Below the pieces are notes generated by a model, which made no database searches, was not told the DNA's origin, and saw only the letters and a list, made by a program, of their open reading frames with translations. From NCBI GenBank assembly GCA_007258455.2, contig VDFB02358134.1, positions 207,870,407-207,934,406 on the forward strand: a stretch of 64,000 bases of DNA, written 5' to 3'. This stretch comes from Sequoia sempervirens (Eukaryota; Streptophyta; Pinopsida; Cupressales; Cupressaceae). Within the stretch, counting starts at the first letter, position 1. Every line of letters begins with the position of its first letter. Of the stretch, positions 29,287 through 40,816 are shown piece by piece. Made by a program: the position numbers and the translations under genes.

Positions 29287-30907
29287 ATCTGCCATGCTTT
29301 AATTAGCCTTATTTTCAATCCACAAGCCCCATTTAATGCATCTTTTTGAGAAAATCCTAACACAAATCAATATCCAATCATAATTCAAGTCTTGAATATA
29401 AGCTGATTTAGTGATTTGGGACTTCGTTCATACCTTAAGAATGAGTCCCACCTAGGTTTTTGGGTCTAAACTTGGTTTCACACCCATTCTAAGCATTTTT
29501 AAAATGGTCCCATAAATTATGCCTAATGGGACTCATTCGCCACCTTGGGCGAATGAGTCCCATGTGGCTCAAAATCAAAATTAATTCAAATTTTTGGTAG
29601 GATTTTATCCTCCTCGATCTGATGTTGGCTTGTAGTGTTGTAATTTTAGGAAATTTTGCATATTTAAGTATAAATACAATGTTCATTCACTCATTTTCAC
29701 CTAAGCATTCAAGAGATCATGTAGCAAGTTGAATGAGCATCCTTATAGCATGTTTGAATTCGCAAGATCATTCAAGCATTCACAAGAGAATTCAAGAAAA
29801 TTCAAGGGCAGATTATCAAGCATTTTAGAGCATTATTCAAGAATCAAGTATCATGTCAAAGTTTTCATGTATCATGTTTGTTTTTGAGCTAACAATTGTG
29901 ATGTAGGGTTTTATGATTCAAGCTAGCATTTCATTCAAGATCTACATCCATTAGAGCCATCTCATACATGTTTGTAGCGCTTCATTACTAGGGTTTGGAA
30001 AATTGCAACATCATATTTTTTCATTAAGCATTCTCCATTCCTATTTCATTCTATTTCAAGGTTTGATTACTAAAACGGGGTTTGACCAAGGTAAACCCCT
30101 TTCTACTAACAAAAAATTTTCCCCTCTTTAGTGTGTGATTTGCAAGTTTAGATTGAAGACACATTAATGAGCAAGTGGAGAAGGTTGTCAATGTGCCTAA
30201 AGTTGTCAAAGTTGTCAGCAAGCATTGGAGAACACCTACAAGTTGATTTACAGAGATCCAAATTCAAAAACCTGAAGAAGTAGATTAAGCAGATTGAGAA
30301 GAGCAGATTCAGACCTTGAAGTCTCAAAAAACCCTAACTAGACTGATTCACCACTTCTAGTGAATGAGTCTCAGTCTAGGTCAAAATTCATATTTTTAGA
30401 GATTCGGATACCCATTTGCCAGATTCCTATTTCCACATAGAAATCCAAATTTGGGACTGATTCACCCAACTTGGCATATGAGTTCCAATCAGCATTAAAG
30501 TCAAAATTTCTAGCATTTCAGAGCTCCTTCAAATTTCTAGGTGCACACATTCCATTATGTAGCTTTTTGTTTTGTTTCATTTGCATCTTTAGGTCATTTA
30601 GTGAAATATTGCATCATATTAGGGTTTAGCATTACATCTTACATTTCATTTGTCTTTCCAAGTCTTAACTTAGTGGTGAACCCCTCATTTGTTTACATTC
30701 AACCCCTAGGACAACCCTATTAATAGAAATATCTCTTTCTCCTTTGGATTAAGATCTTTAGGGCTTGTCCTTGAATGAGAGAGAGTGAAGATTGTTGTTC
30801 TATCTCCCAAGCATAAAATCAAAGCAATTTTCCACCTTTCAATAGGTTATGATATTTTTTAGATCAAAATGTTTGTAGGTATGAGAAGAACAAATGTTAT
30901 AGAAAAA
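29287..30907 (+). other. Unassigned segment between the TIR copies, LTR-like
   Basis: No coding frame. Plus-strand TATAAATA at 29669-29676 is followed by R/U5-like sequence with many attcaag words, suggesting a promoter or LTR fragment. Contains a perfect 14-bp hairpin at 29528-29561 and two weaker relatives at about 30333-30362 and 30452-30486. Confidence 0.4.
29528..29561. repeat. Perfect hairpin, 14-bp stem
   Basis: GGGACTCATTCGCC at 29528-29541 and GGCGAATGAGTCCC at 29548-29561, loop accttg. Confidence 0.9.
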
Positions 30908-31939
30908 CATGGGGGTGAAGCCACAATAGTCATTTACAATACCAGTGAGGAAGGAAAACTCATTCAAAATAACCCCATGCAAAAAAATGTGATTTTAGGG
31001 GTTTGTACAAACCTATTGGTTTGAGCGAACCCATTCCCTAGTTTCTCACCCAAAAACCAAATAAATATGCATCATGTGAGGTGATTTTCTCAAACCAAGG
31101 TTTGAGCAAACCCCTGGGGGTTCACTCGAACCCCCCTTAACCCTCATTCTCCCCCTTAGACACAAAAAAAACCTAAATTTTTTCACTTTGAAGCTCATTT
31201 TGAACATGAAAATGGTAAAGAATTCACAAACCCAATTGTAATTAGGTAGTCCTCGAAACGAGCTATCCAATAAATATAATTTTGATATGTTTTGGTTTTA
31301 TTATGTATTTGTTTTTTTAGTTTTATTAAATATAGGTTTTTCACTAAAAATGAAGGTCTTTGTTCTACACATGTGGAAAAATAGCAAATTATCAAAAAAA
31401 AAGAAAAATATGAGTGCACCAGATATTGAAGTCCTTGATCCAACAAAAAAAAAGAATTTTGATATATACAAAAAAAAGTTATGCATTATCGTTTAGCTGC
31501 ATAAATTGTAATTAGTTTGGCTTTGAAACTTGATTAAAAGAAAAAAATATTCAATAAAAAACTATCTAATAAAGTGGAAGCACACTAAGATATCAAGTAG
31601 CCGAATCTAAATTCAAAGAATTAGAATTTTATCCTTCATGGAAAAAAAGTTATGTGTTATCACGATTAATGGCATCACTTTTTTTAAAAATATTCTTTTT
31701 AGAAAAAACCAGTTTTCATGGGAGATGAAAAAAGAAGTGCAATCTAATTCCAAAAATTTGGAAAACAATATTTTTAGAATCTATAGACAAAATGTGATGA
31801 GACTCTAGTTTGCATCATCTTCAAATTCCTCATGGTGTAGCCGCTATAGGTGCCTGAATGTGAAGATTTAGTTAAAAATAATAATTTTAGTGTCTAGTTT
31901 GGCCAAAATTTGTAAACCACTATTGTAGGCTCACCCATG
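30908..31939 (+). mobile_element. Roughly 1-kb TIR element, copy B
   Basis: Terminal inverted repeats at 30908-30940 and 31909-31939: catgggggtgaagccacaat against the reverse complement of attgtaggctcacccatg. Direct orientation relative to copy A. Internal T-rich and A-rich blocks and the tail word tttggccaaaatttgtaaacc match copy A. Short frames within are chance. Confidence 0.78.
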
Positions 31940-33264
31940 GTAATCTAGACAAATGTATCATGTTTCCCCCAGAGCAAACATGATGATGTAGGTAAAAACA
32001 CCAATATCCAGAGAATAGACATGGCAATTTATTCAAAAGCAACAATATGGATATTTAGAAGTTGGTGAAATATATATGGCAGAATAAGCAATAGCGGTGA
32101 TCTACGTGATAGAAGTGGCAATATGTGCAAACAAAAGCAACAAAATGTGATAGGAAAACATAAGTTCCTTTGTTGGAGTTTCCTTGTCAACCTTCCCCCA
32201 TTTTCTCCTCACTTCTAGAATGACTTCTTGGTCTTCTTTGATTCCTTGATATTTAGATCCCTGACACATGGTTTGAGTTTCCTTTGACCTTCAATTGTCA
32301 AAAAAAATTCCATTTGTCACTAAAGCTCCCACTTACTTTCCTAGATGATCTAAAGCCTCATTAATGACCAAATTTGGCCATGTAACTACCAAAGCTAATT
32401 TGATAGCATCCAAAAATAATTTTATATGTAGATTTGTATGGATCCAAAGGAGGAATGTGGTGCTCAGGTCACATTCCTTATTTATTAATGTATAACTCAA
32501 CATCTAAAACACCATCTCCCAACCACTGTTCCAATGGATTTTTTGGGCATTCTCTTTGTCCTTGCTTGTGAAACCTCACGCCATTAATCTTAGAGGCATG
32601 ACAAGTGGACAATGAGTGATTTGTGAATTGTTATTGATGTTCATGAGTCTCAAATGGGTATTTCTAGCATGCATGTTCAAATGGCTAGAGTATGAGCACC
32701 CCTCAAGTCACTATGGTTATGGATGTTCAAGATCCCTGGAGGAGTATTTGCATGTTTCACACTAGCATAAATTGTAGTGGGTAAATGAGCCTTCTTTTTA
32801 ATTTTTGCAAGGATGGGAAAATGATTTTGAAGAACTAAGAAGAATACATTTTTAGAGAGATAGGATTTCAGCTTCGGTAAATAAATAAGACATTTTTGCA
32901 TTTTAATGATCTAGGTTCATCCCAAATGTGTAATGAAATAATTGCAATCTTAGTAAAATATTTTTAAAGTGTGCAATCAACCTTGTTTGAGTGTCTCCAA
33001 TGACACTATACTCATTTCTATATGTATGGATGATCAACTAGCTAGCCAAATGACTATAAAAACCTTGCAAAGCTTTTGCATGGTATTATTTCATAAATAA
33101 TAAAAGAAATTTTCATATTTGTCTATGAATTCCTAGATAGATTCTTCTAATATTTAGCCAATTTTTTTTTTTGAATGTCTGTGTAGAACCTAGTTTTATC
33201 ATACATTTCCAATAGATAGTCTTTATTAAAATTTTCATCAAATTTTCACATTACTCGTATCAAT
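31940..33264. other. No gene seen
   Basis: AT-rich DNA with no coding frame, LTR pair or TIR that I can define. Confidence 0.45.
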
Positions 33265-33810
33265 CATTGGGTGATCACACAATGGGTTACACTTTTTGGC
33301 CAAACTTGACATTGAAATCAACATTTTTCACTAGATATTCATTTTCTCGCACCTATAGCAACTAAACCATTAAGAATTTGAAGATGAAGCAAACTAGTGA
33401 TTTGTGAGATTTTGTGTGTAGATTCTAATTATATTTTTTAAAAAAAAAAATTATGAATCTTTCGTTGTAATTTTTAATAACTTATTTTTTCTACTAAACA
33501 AAATTTTCAAAAAGTGATGTTTATTGTGTACCACATAACCTTTTTTTATGGCAAGGATACAATTATAATTTTTAAAATACACATTTGTCACACCAATATC
33601 TAGGGCATGGATATTTTCTTAAAAAAAATTGCTACATATTTTTTTAAATTAATTTTCTATGTTAGAGTAATTATAATTTGGACAAAGGTGTATTATGTAA
33701 CACGTAACTTTTTTTTGTATGCATTTGAATTAAGTTATTCTTTTTTTCTTTTGGAATAAGGACATCAATACCTAGGGGACATGTATTTTTTAGAATTTTT
33801 TTTCTATTCT
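33265..33810 (-). mobile_element. TIR element, copy C, inverted and truncated
   Basis: Starts cattgggtgatcacacaatg, a degenerate form of the family terminus, followed by the reverse complement of the copy A/B tail (tttttggccaaac..., cacctatagc, gaagatgaagcaaactagtg). Similarity fades after about 33800, short of the other terminus and of the sequence gap. Confidence 0.65.
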
Positions 33811-33973
33811 CACTATTGCTTGATTCCAATCATCACATGTGTTTGAATGCAATCATGAGTCTATAGCCCTATTGTAATTGGCATTGGTATTTTGCTTACT
33901 CCATTTCTTATCAACCAAACACATTTAAAATAATTCAACTATAATCACTTTCTTTCAATTGTGTTGTTAGTTT

Positions 33974-34073
33974 NNNNNNNNNNNNNNNNNNNNNNNNNNN
34001 NNNNNNNNNNNNNNNNNNNNNNNNNNNNNNNNNNNNNNNNNNNNNNNNNNNNNNNNNNNNNNNNNNNNNNNNN
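33974..34073. other. Assembly gap (100 N)
   Basis: Exactly 100 N, the usual placeholder for a gap of unknown size. Confidence 1.
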
Positions 34074-34600
34074 ATCATGACAACCATATTTTTGATAATA
34101 TGTAAAAGCTGAAAAGAATGAGATTATTATATGTTAATGAATGAATGTGAATATATGTTAATTAATGAATGTATAAATGTAAGGTCTCACTCTTATATTT
34201 TATATTATTTTTGATATACAATTTTTCTAGCATACTTGATGTTTGTGCTAAAAACATTAATATATGTTATTAATGGATGAATGAATGAATGTTATATGTT
34301 ATTAATGGATGAATCAATGATTAATGTTATATGATTGGGTATGGGGAATTTAGAGAGTGATGTAGAGAGCCCAAATGAGCTTCCACTTGCCAGATCCGTG
34401 GTTGGCCTTGTTAAGTAGAGAATATTAAACTATACTCAAAACAAAGAGAAGCTCAATAAGGTAATGCACTTTTCAATATAAGAAATGCATCATTTGAAGC
34501 ATCAAACCAATATGTAGTCTGTATGTATGATCAGTCGTCAGTCTCCGCAATGGTACATTTCCACGAATATATAATATATATATTTTTTTATTTTTATTTT
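34074..34600. repeat. AATG-rich low-complexity DNA
   Basis: 34105-34340 has many gaatgaatg/gttaatgaatg words (degenerate tetranucleotide repeat), then unassigned sequence and an AT-rich run at 34565-34610. It may be the interior of the CACTA element whose right end follows. Confidence 0.5.
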
Positions 34601-34609
34601 TTTTTTTAA

Positions 34610-35198
34610 ATTTTGCTTCTTCGTCGCAATTTCGACGATAAAAACCGATGAATCAACAGAAAGCCTCGACGAAGTTGCTATAGCTGCGACGACGATTTTG
34701 TCGTAACTCACTACCCATTTTGTCGCCCTTCCGATGATATTTCGGTGTTGCCACCACGCTACTCTTTGTCACTTTCGTCAAACTTTCGATGAACTTTTAG
34801 TGTTCTTCTGACGCTACTACTTGCCTATTTCGTCGCACATTCAACGAATGTTTGGTGTTCTTTCAACGCTACTACTTTAGTATTTCGTCGCTATTTCGAC
34901 AAACTTTCCATGTTTCCACGCTAATGCTTGCCCATTTCGTCGAACCGACGATGAACTTTTGGTGTAATTCGTCAGTGGATAAATAAAGTTTTTGTCGATT
35001 TTCTGACAAAATCCCGAGGTATTTCACGATGCTACCGACCGACGATTCTTTGCCATTATTTCGACGTTTAATTTGTCATTGGCCTTGCGACGAAAAAAAA
35101 GTGACAGAAAAAATTTCGCCATTGCGTCGCTCTTCCGATAGCGATTTGTCGAACGACCGACAAACGACCGTCGGAAAATGGTTTCAAATCCTGTAGTG
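34610..35198. mobile_element. Right terminus of a CACTA (En/Spm) DNA transposon
   Basis: Ends ggtttcaaatcctgtagtg at 35198; its reverse complement, CACTACAGGATTTG, is a classical CACTA terminus. The adjoining roughly 580 bp is packed with tttcgtcg / cgacgaa motifs in both orientations, the subterminal transposase-binding repeats of this superfamily. The next three bases, tat, would be the target duplication. The left end is not visible; it lies in the N gap or has been lost. No transposase in the window. Confidence 0.8.
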
Positions 35199-35536
35199 TA
35201 TCTTATCAAGGAAGCAAATGTGGTTGAGCATATTATGTTTGGTTTCTTGGAAGCAAAGGACAATAGCTTGAAGTACATCATGGTCATGGCCTATTCCTTA
35301 TGCATGCAATGTAGAGCTACATGTATTCAAAGAGCATATGATACAATGATTTGTAGAGAAAGGAAAAAGGTGTGTGCTGCTTTCCATAACACAAAAGCCA
35401 TAAGGCATTGTATTTTTCCATTTACTTTTTTTGAGGCTCTAAATATTTGTTGTTGCAACTTTTGCATGAGATAGAATGACTTGATGTCTCCCACACACGA
35501 TAAAGCAATGTAGACAAGGCCATGGCGATACACAAC

Positions 35537-35940
35537 CTATTGTATATAAGATGTTCTCAAAATCATAGTAAAATCCTTTCCTTTAGGAAGCCTGTTCAGA
35601 TTCTTCCCATCATAATGGTCAACAAGAGCATCAGTCATTAACCTAAACTTTGCAGAAGTTTCATCAAATTCTACTTCTCCACCCTCCTTTCCATTGTGAA
35701 TTGTATTTCCAATCTCATCCATGAAGAACATCTCTAGCTTGTAGATCTTGCTCATAGCCATAACTTTACCAAGTGTCAAGTATAGCTTTGAATTTTTACC
35801 GAAGCAACAATTGGAAAAATTTGGTCTCGTCAAATACAATGTTTTGAAAATCTCTTTGAAGTTATTCTAGGAAAAAGTTCTCGAGAATATAATGTGCAGT
35901 TTTAAATTAACCCTTTTGCATAATCTTTATATCTTTGATC
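35537..35940 (-). pseudogene. Coding-like fragment, left arm of an inverted repeat
   Basis: Frame 35839-35537 (100 codons) reads as ordinary protein: KIYKLEMFFMDEIG..., then EVEFDETSAKFRLMTDALVDHYDGK. Not recognised. The same sequence recurs on the plus strand at 36022-36310, giving the peptide pattern VEFDDTIANFKLITNAFVHYYD, so both arms keep traces of the same protein. Confidence 0.45.
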
Positions 35941-36310
35941 TATTATTTTGAGTTTGATGACCTTCATCAAGAATGAGTAGACATGCGCTCTGCAAAAGCA
36001 GTTTTCTTCGAAGTGGCCAATCAAAGATATGGAATTCATGCAAAAGGTTTAATTCAAAATGACACATTATACTCTCAAGAACTATTTTCTAGAATAAATC
36101 AAAGAGCTTTTCAATACACTATATCTAGTGAGGCCTAGTTTTTTCAATTGTTGCTTGCGTTAAAAGACAAAACCTAGGAAAAAAATTCAAAATAGTAAAG
36201 AGGGTGTCAAAGTAGAATTTGATGACACTATTGCAAATTTCAAGTTAATCACTAATGCATTTGTTCATTATTATGATAAAAAAATTTCATGGAAATGTTG
36301 TTTGAAGCAT
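35590..36310. repeat. Imperfect inverted repeat with about 80-bp spacer
   Basis: Left arm about 35590-35940, right arm about 36022-36310. Example: gttctcgagaatataatgtg at 35877 pairs with the reverse complement of cacattatactctcaagaac at about 36066-36085. The right arm has lost about 100 bp in the middle. Identity is about 75-80 per cent by eye. Confidence 0.75.
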
Positions 36311-37124
36311 TGGAACATAGTTATTTTCATCGATTTCCAATTCATGCAAGGAAGTTTCAAATGAAATTTCCTTTCTAAAATGTTTTTGTGCAAGTTTGGG
36401 CATATTTTTTTAGTGCTTTTGTAAAGTCACAAGCAATAGGCATTATGTCATGGAAAACAATTGATATCGTAGTATTACATGCATCATTGTTGAAATGTAA
36501 ATACATTATTTTTTTTACTAAAGGACACATGCATATTGTAATATTTAGTCAATATGCTAGCCATTTTTGACAGAACATGTCAACCCAAAGCCTAGTTTCA
36601 TCACCAGTGTTGATTTTTGTGGTAAGGACCTTCATTCTTCATAGATACGTGTTTTTTGTCATCTACATTATGCAAATTATTTAGCATTGTTTAATGCAAA
36701 CTAGTATCACAAAGCCTTAAAGCTATAGGAAAATGATTGTGAAGATAATTTAAGAAATGATCGACGCAACCATTGTGTAGCTGGATCTGTGTATAATGGA
36801 AATTAAGGAAAACATGTACTATATAAAATAGGAAATTGCGAAGTTTGAAATTGAATGATTCATATGGAGAACATTGTGCATACTATAGAGTTCCATCAAT
36901 TCATGACAGAGGTGCATTCACACTTGGTTTCTAGGTTTCTACTACAATTGGCTCTTGTAATAGTTTTTAATCTTTCAACATGGTTCTTAGTAACCATATT
37001 GGCACACCATAACAATAGTAGGTAAAGCACAAAGGAAGACAAGCCAAAAGTGCAAAGAGAATATAGTTGCAAAGAACAGCATGAGAAAATAGGTTTGATA
37101 TGTGACTATAACAATAATCTAGTA
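36311..37124. other. No gene seen; LINE target at its end
   Basis: AT-rich DNA without supported coding frames. The left copy of the LINE target duplication is 37111-37124. Confidence 0.5.
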
Positions 37125-37682
37125 TTAAGGCGTGTGACTCAGGCTCAAAAAGATTTTATAAATTTCATTGAAAATCAAAATCTTTTTGATGTGCATACTG
37201 TCAATGGATCCTTTACATGGAACAATAGAAGAAAAGGGTTCAAAAATATTGCAGAACACCTTGATAGATTTCTTATTACAGAAGATTGGCTACAAACAAA
37301 CATTCCTCCCAAAGCCTCAATAAGATCGATTTTTATATTAGACCATTTCCCAGTTGAATTGTATATAAATCCAGATAGTAGCCCTCCAAAAATCCAATTC
37401 AAATTTGAAAAAATGTGGCTGTGTGACCCAGGTCTCAAAGATCTCATGAAGAGTTGGTGGGAGTCGCCAACGCAAACTCAGGGGTCTAAGATGTTCATGC
37501 TCCAAAAGAAGTTGGAATACATGAAACGAAATTTAAGATTTTGGAATAGAATAGTTTTTAAAAATGTCTTTGCTGAAAAATTAAAGGTCGAAGAAGCCCT
37601 TACAGAGTTAGGGGAGAAGATCATTAAAGATGGGATGTCAATGTCAGAGTTTGAAAAAGAAAAATATTTTCTTTCAAAATAA
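37125..37682 (+). pseudogene. LINE endonuclease C-terminus and linker
   Basis: The open frame begins in flanking DNA at 37050, but LINE sequence starts at 37125. LFDVHTVNGSFTWNNRR, HLDRFLITEDW and ILDHFPVEL are the closing motifs of an exonuclease-endonuclease-phosphatase domain; the usual Ser-Asp-His is Leu-Asp-His here. The TAA at 37680-37682 is in the same frame as the RT that follows and fits CAA changed to TAA. Confidence 0.75.
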
Positions 37683-38570
37683 GATGAGTTGCTAGCCAAG
37701 GAGGAACGCTACTGGCGTTCAAAATCCAGAGAAGCATGGCTAGCAGAAGGTGACTTAGATACTAAATATTTCCATATCACCACAAAGTTTAAGCGCAGTT
37801 GGAATAGAATCTCTGATATTAAGGATGGGAATGGCAACTTGGTAAAGGATGAAGCTCTGATCAATCAACTTGGGGTGGATTATTTTGAAGGTCTCCTCGG
37901 GGGCCAGCACTCAGAAGAACAACTAAATTTAAGCCTATTAGAAGATATGGTGCCCATTATTTTGAATGCAGATAATGAAATGTTAATGGCCACTATAATT
38001 GAAGAAGAATTCAAGATGGTTGTCTTCCAGATGAAACTGGAAAAAGCTCCAAGTCCAGATGGCTTTAATGCCTTATTTTATCAAATTTGTTGGGACTTTA
38101 TTGGCAAAGAAATTAGGGATGTAGTTGAAGAATCAAGAAGGAAAACATGTCTGCTAAAAGATTTGGATAATACAAACATAGCTTTAATTCCAAAAAAAGA
38201 GAAGTGTGAATCTTTTGCAAACTATAGAACCATTTCTTTATGTAACACAAGTTATAAAATTATAACAAAGGTGATGGCCAATAGGCTTAAGAAAATTCTT
38301 CCATGTATTATTTTGCCTAAACAAACTAGATTTGTGCCAAGCAAAAATATAATGGATGGGGTAATAGTGGCACACAAAACCATTCACTCTTTAAAAAAAG
38401 AGAAGAGGAAAGGATTGATGGTAAAATTGGACTTGAGTAAAGCCTATGATCGTGTCCAATGGAGGTATTTGATCAAAATAATGGAAAAAATGGGTTTTCA
38501 GTTGCATCTCAAACGTCAGGTACTCGATCTTAATAAATGGTGCTCCGCGGGGTTTCTTTCAAGGGGCTAG
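37683..38570 (+). pseudogene. LINE reverse transcriptase, N-terminal half
   Basis: Counting from the first Leu codon at 37689: KAPSPDGF (119-126), NTNIALIPK (161-169), NYRTISLCN (178-186), QTRFVPSKNI (212-221) and motif A LDLSKAYDRV (247-256, catalytic D248). The frame then shifts just before the GDPLSPFLF motif, which is readable in another frame at about 38584-38611 after a TAG at 38581-38583 (CAG to TAG). Copies element RNA from a nicked target when intact. Confidence 0.85.
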
Positions 38571-38596
38571 AGGAATTAGGTAGGGTGACCCATTGT

Positions 38597-38628
38597 CCCC
38601 TTTCCTCTTTGTCCCCTTTCCTCTTTGT
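38597..38628 (+). repeat. 16-bp tandem duplication that frameshifts the RT
   Basis: cccctttcctctttgt at 38597-38612 is repeated at 38613-38628, within the codons for PLSPFLFV. Adding 16 bp shifts the frame by one. Confidence 0.9.
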
Positions 38629-38670
38629 GCTGCTAGCAGACTCTTTTAGCAGAGCTATCTCAAAACTGCA

Positions 38671-39409
38671 CTTTCATTGAAGATGGAAAGGTATCACTAT
38701 GGCACCCTCTATACTAGCAAATACGCACCAATTTTTTGTCGATGACACATTGTTGTATGGTGAAGCGTCAGTGGCGGAAGCAGAAGCTATGAAATGTGTT
38801 GTGGATAAGATGAGTCTGGAGGCTGGCCAGCAAATAAACAGGGAGAAATCATTAGTTTTTTTCTTTAATGTGCCGAGAAGCTTGAAACGGCGAATCAAAG
38901 CCATACTTGGAGTTAACAAAGGAAGTTTTCCTTTGAAATATCTGGGCATTCCACTTTTTGAAGGAAAAATTAAGCAAATGCATTGGGAAGAGACGTATAA
39001 GAAATGTAAAGAGGCTTTGGGTAGTTGGCACAGGAGATGGTTATCACTGGCTGGGAGAATCAATATGCTAAAAGTTGTCTTAGCATCAATCCCAATCTAT
39101 TTATTAGCATGTTTGGACCTGCCCAGGAAAATGGAGAAAAGGCTCACAGCAATCCAAAGGAAATTCTTGTGGGATGGGGTCAGCGAAAACCATAGATTAC
39201 CACTATTGAATTGGGAGACTGTGAAACTATCTAAAGAAAATGGTGGTGTCGGTGTCAAAGATCTCCACCTCCAAAATAGAGCTCTCGGGGCAAAGCTGGT
39301 TTGGCAATTATTCAAGAAATCGGAAGCACTTTGGTGTAAGATTTTAAGGGAAAAATATCTAGATAGCAAAAATCAAGATCGGATCCTTACAATAGCTAAT
39401 CCAAGGTAA
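38671..39409 (+). pseudogene. LINE reverse transcriptase, C-terminal half
   Basis: Frame from the ATG at 38699 (open slightly upstream). Motif C is FVDDTLLYG with both Asp present; then GSFPLKYLGIPLF, WLSLAGRINMLKVVLASIPIYLL and a GGVGVKDLHLQNRALGAKLVW stretch typical of plant L1 RTs. Stops at 39407-39409, with more of the same protein continuing beyond in other frames. Confidence 0.85.
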
Positions 39410-40336
39410 GGATCTTCAATTTGGAATTTTATTCTCAAGTGCAGATAGGTTATAACTGACCACTTAACATGGGTAGTCAAGGATGGAAGTAGGGCTTCTT
39501 TTTGGAGTGACTCCTGGAATGGTTATGAACCCCTTGACAAAAATCTGGAACTTGGGGAGGCCATCCAACCCACTGTGGAAAGGTTTGGAGAGAAGCTAAA
39601 TGCTTACATCTCTGTAATAAAGGAGGGGCGGTTTGAGTACAGATGGAAGGAATTTGATATGGTGGACAAAAGGGTAAGATCAATCCTTTTGGAAGTCCTA
39701 GAAAATAGGAAGATCCATTTCACAGGGGAGGTAGATGAAATCAAGTGGTGTGCTGCTAAGTCTGGAGAGTATTCCACAAAAATGGGTTACACATTGCTCA
39801 AGACCGAGATTCTACAAGGTTGGCCCAAAAATTTGTGCTAGGGAAAATTTGTTTTACCCAAAGCCGGAGCCTTTACTTGGACCGGGATTCATGGGAGGAT
39901 TTTAATAGGGGAAAGGTTGGCTCGTCTTGGATGGCATGGCCCCTTTAGATGGCCACTTTGCTAGTCGAGTGTGGAAACTACAAATCATCTTCTTTTGCTA
40001 TGTCCATTCGCTCAAGGATGTTGGGATCTAATTCATGCCAAAATAAGGTGGTATGGTCCTCTCTGTAGTGACATCAAAGGGTTGTTTGAGTCTTGGCCAA
40101 TTCTGGATAAAGGATCAGCAATGGCAGGGCTTTGGGAAGAAGCACGGACAATGGTAATTTGGCAGCTCTGGTGTGAACGTAACAACCAGATTTTCAAGGG
40201 ATTGGCAGCAAATTTGGAACAGGTCAAACATAAAATTGTAAGTGGCATCAGCGAACACCTCTTAGTGGCATTGAAGTCTAAGAAAATAAAACATGTATCC
40301 ACCTGGGACAAGGCAATGATGTGCGAGTGGCCCTAG
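39410..40336 (+). pseudogene. LINE zf-RVT region
   Basis: Pieces 39575-39841 and 39971-40336. The first gives DEIKWCAAKSGEYSTKMGY, the second ETTNHLLLLCPFAQGCWD followed by IWQLWCERNNQIF, the conserved order of the zinc-binding region of plant LINE proteins. Broken by stops at 39839 and near 39962. Confidence 0.75.
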
Positions 40337-40420
40337 GTAGTGTGTTCAACCAATGTAGTTTGCAAGGGGGCGGGGAAAAGATGCCAGGAAAAATGGAAAC
40401 TTCCCCCCTCTGGCCGTCTC

Positions 40421-40816
40421 AAGCTGAACTTTGACGAGGCCTCGAGAGGGAACTCGGGGCCCTCAGGAGCGTGGTTTGTACTTAGGAATGACAAATGTGT
40501 TCTTATTTAGGTGGCATCTATCAAGCTTCTGATAGGAACCAACACTAAGGCGGAGGCAACAGCTTTCATGGAAGGCCTGAAATATTGTGTTGACAACGGG
40601 TTGCATCAAGTTGATTTTGAAGGAGATTCTACAGTCCTAGTCAGAGCAGCAAGTACAAGACAAGCTCCAAGTTGGAAGTTACAGGCATGGGTGGACTCCT
40701 TCTCCCCTTTGATGGATAAGATTTTTGATATGCATATCGGTCACGTGTTTAGAGAGGTGAATAAAGTTGCAGATGCCTTGGCAAATGAAGCGATAGATCA
40801 GGTTGAAAATTTGTGA
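40421..40816 (+). pseudogene. LINE RNase H domain
   Basis: LNFDEASRGNSGPSG (first Asp at about 40431), AEATAFMEGL (Glu), FEGDS (Asp) and NKVADALANEA (last Asp) give a complete RNase H1-type active site. One TAG at 40508-40510 fits a TGG (Trp) to TAG change. Confidence 0.8.

Noticed and set aside
28247..31939. Copies A and B as LTRs of one retrotransposon
   Set aside because: Ends begin TG and end CA after trimming, but inverted similarity extends well beyond TG/CA, no PBS or polypurine tract borders them, flanks show no shared 5-bp duplication, and a third copy is inverted and separate.
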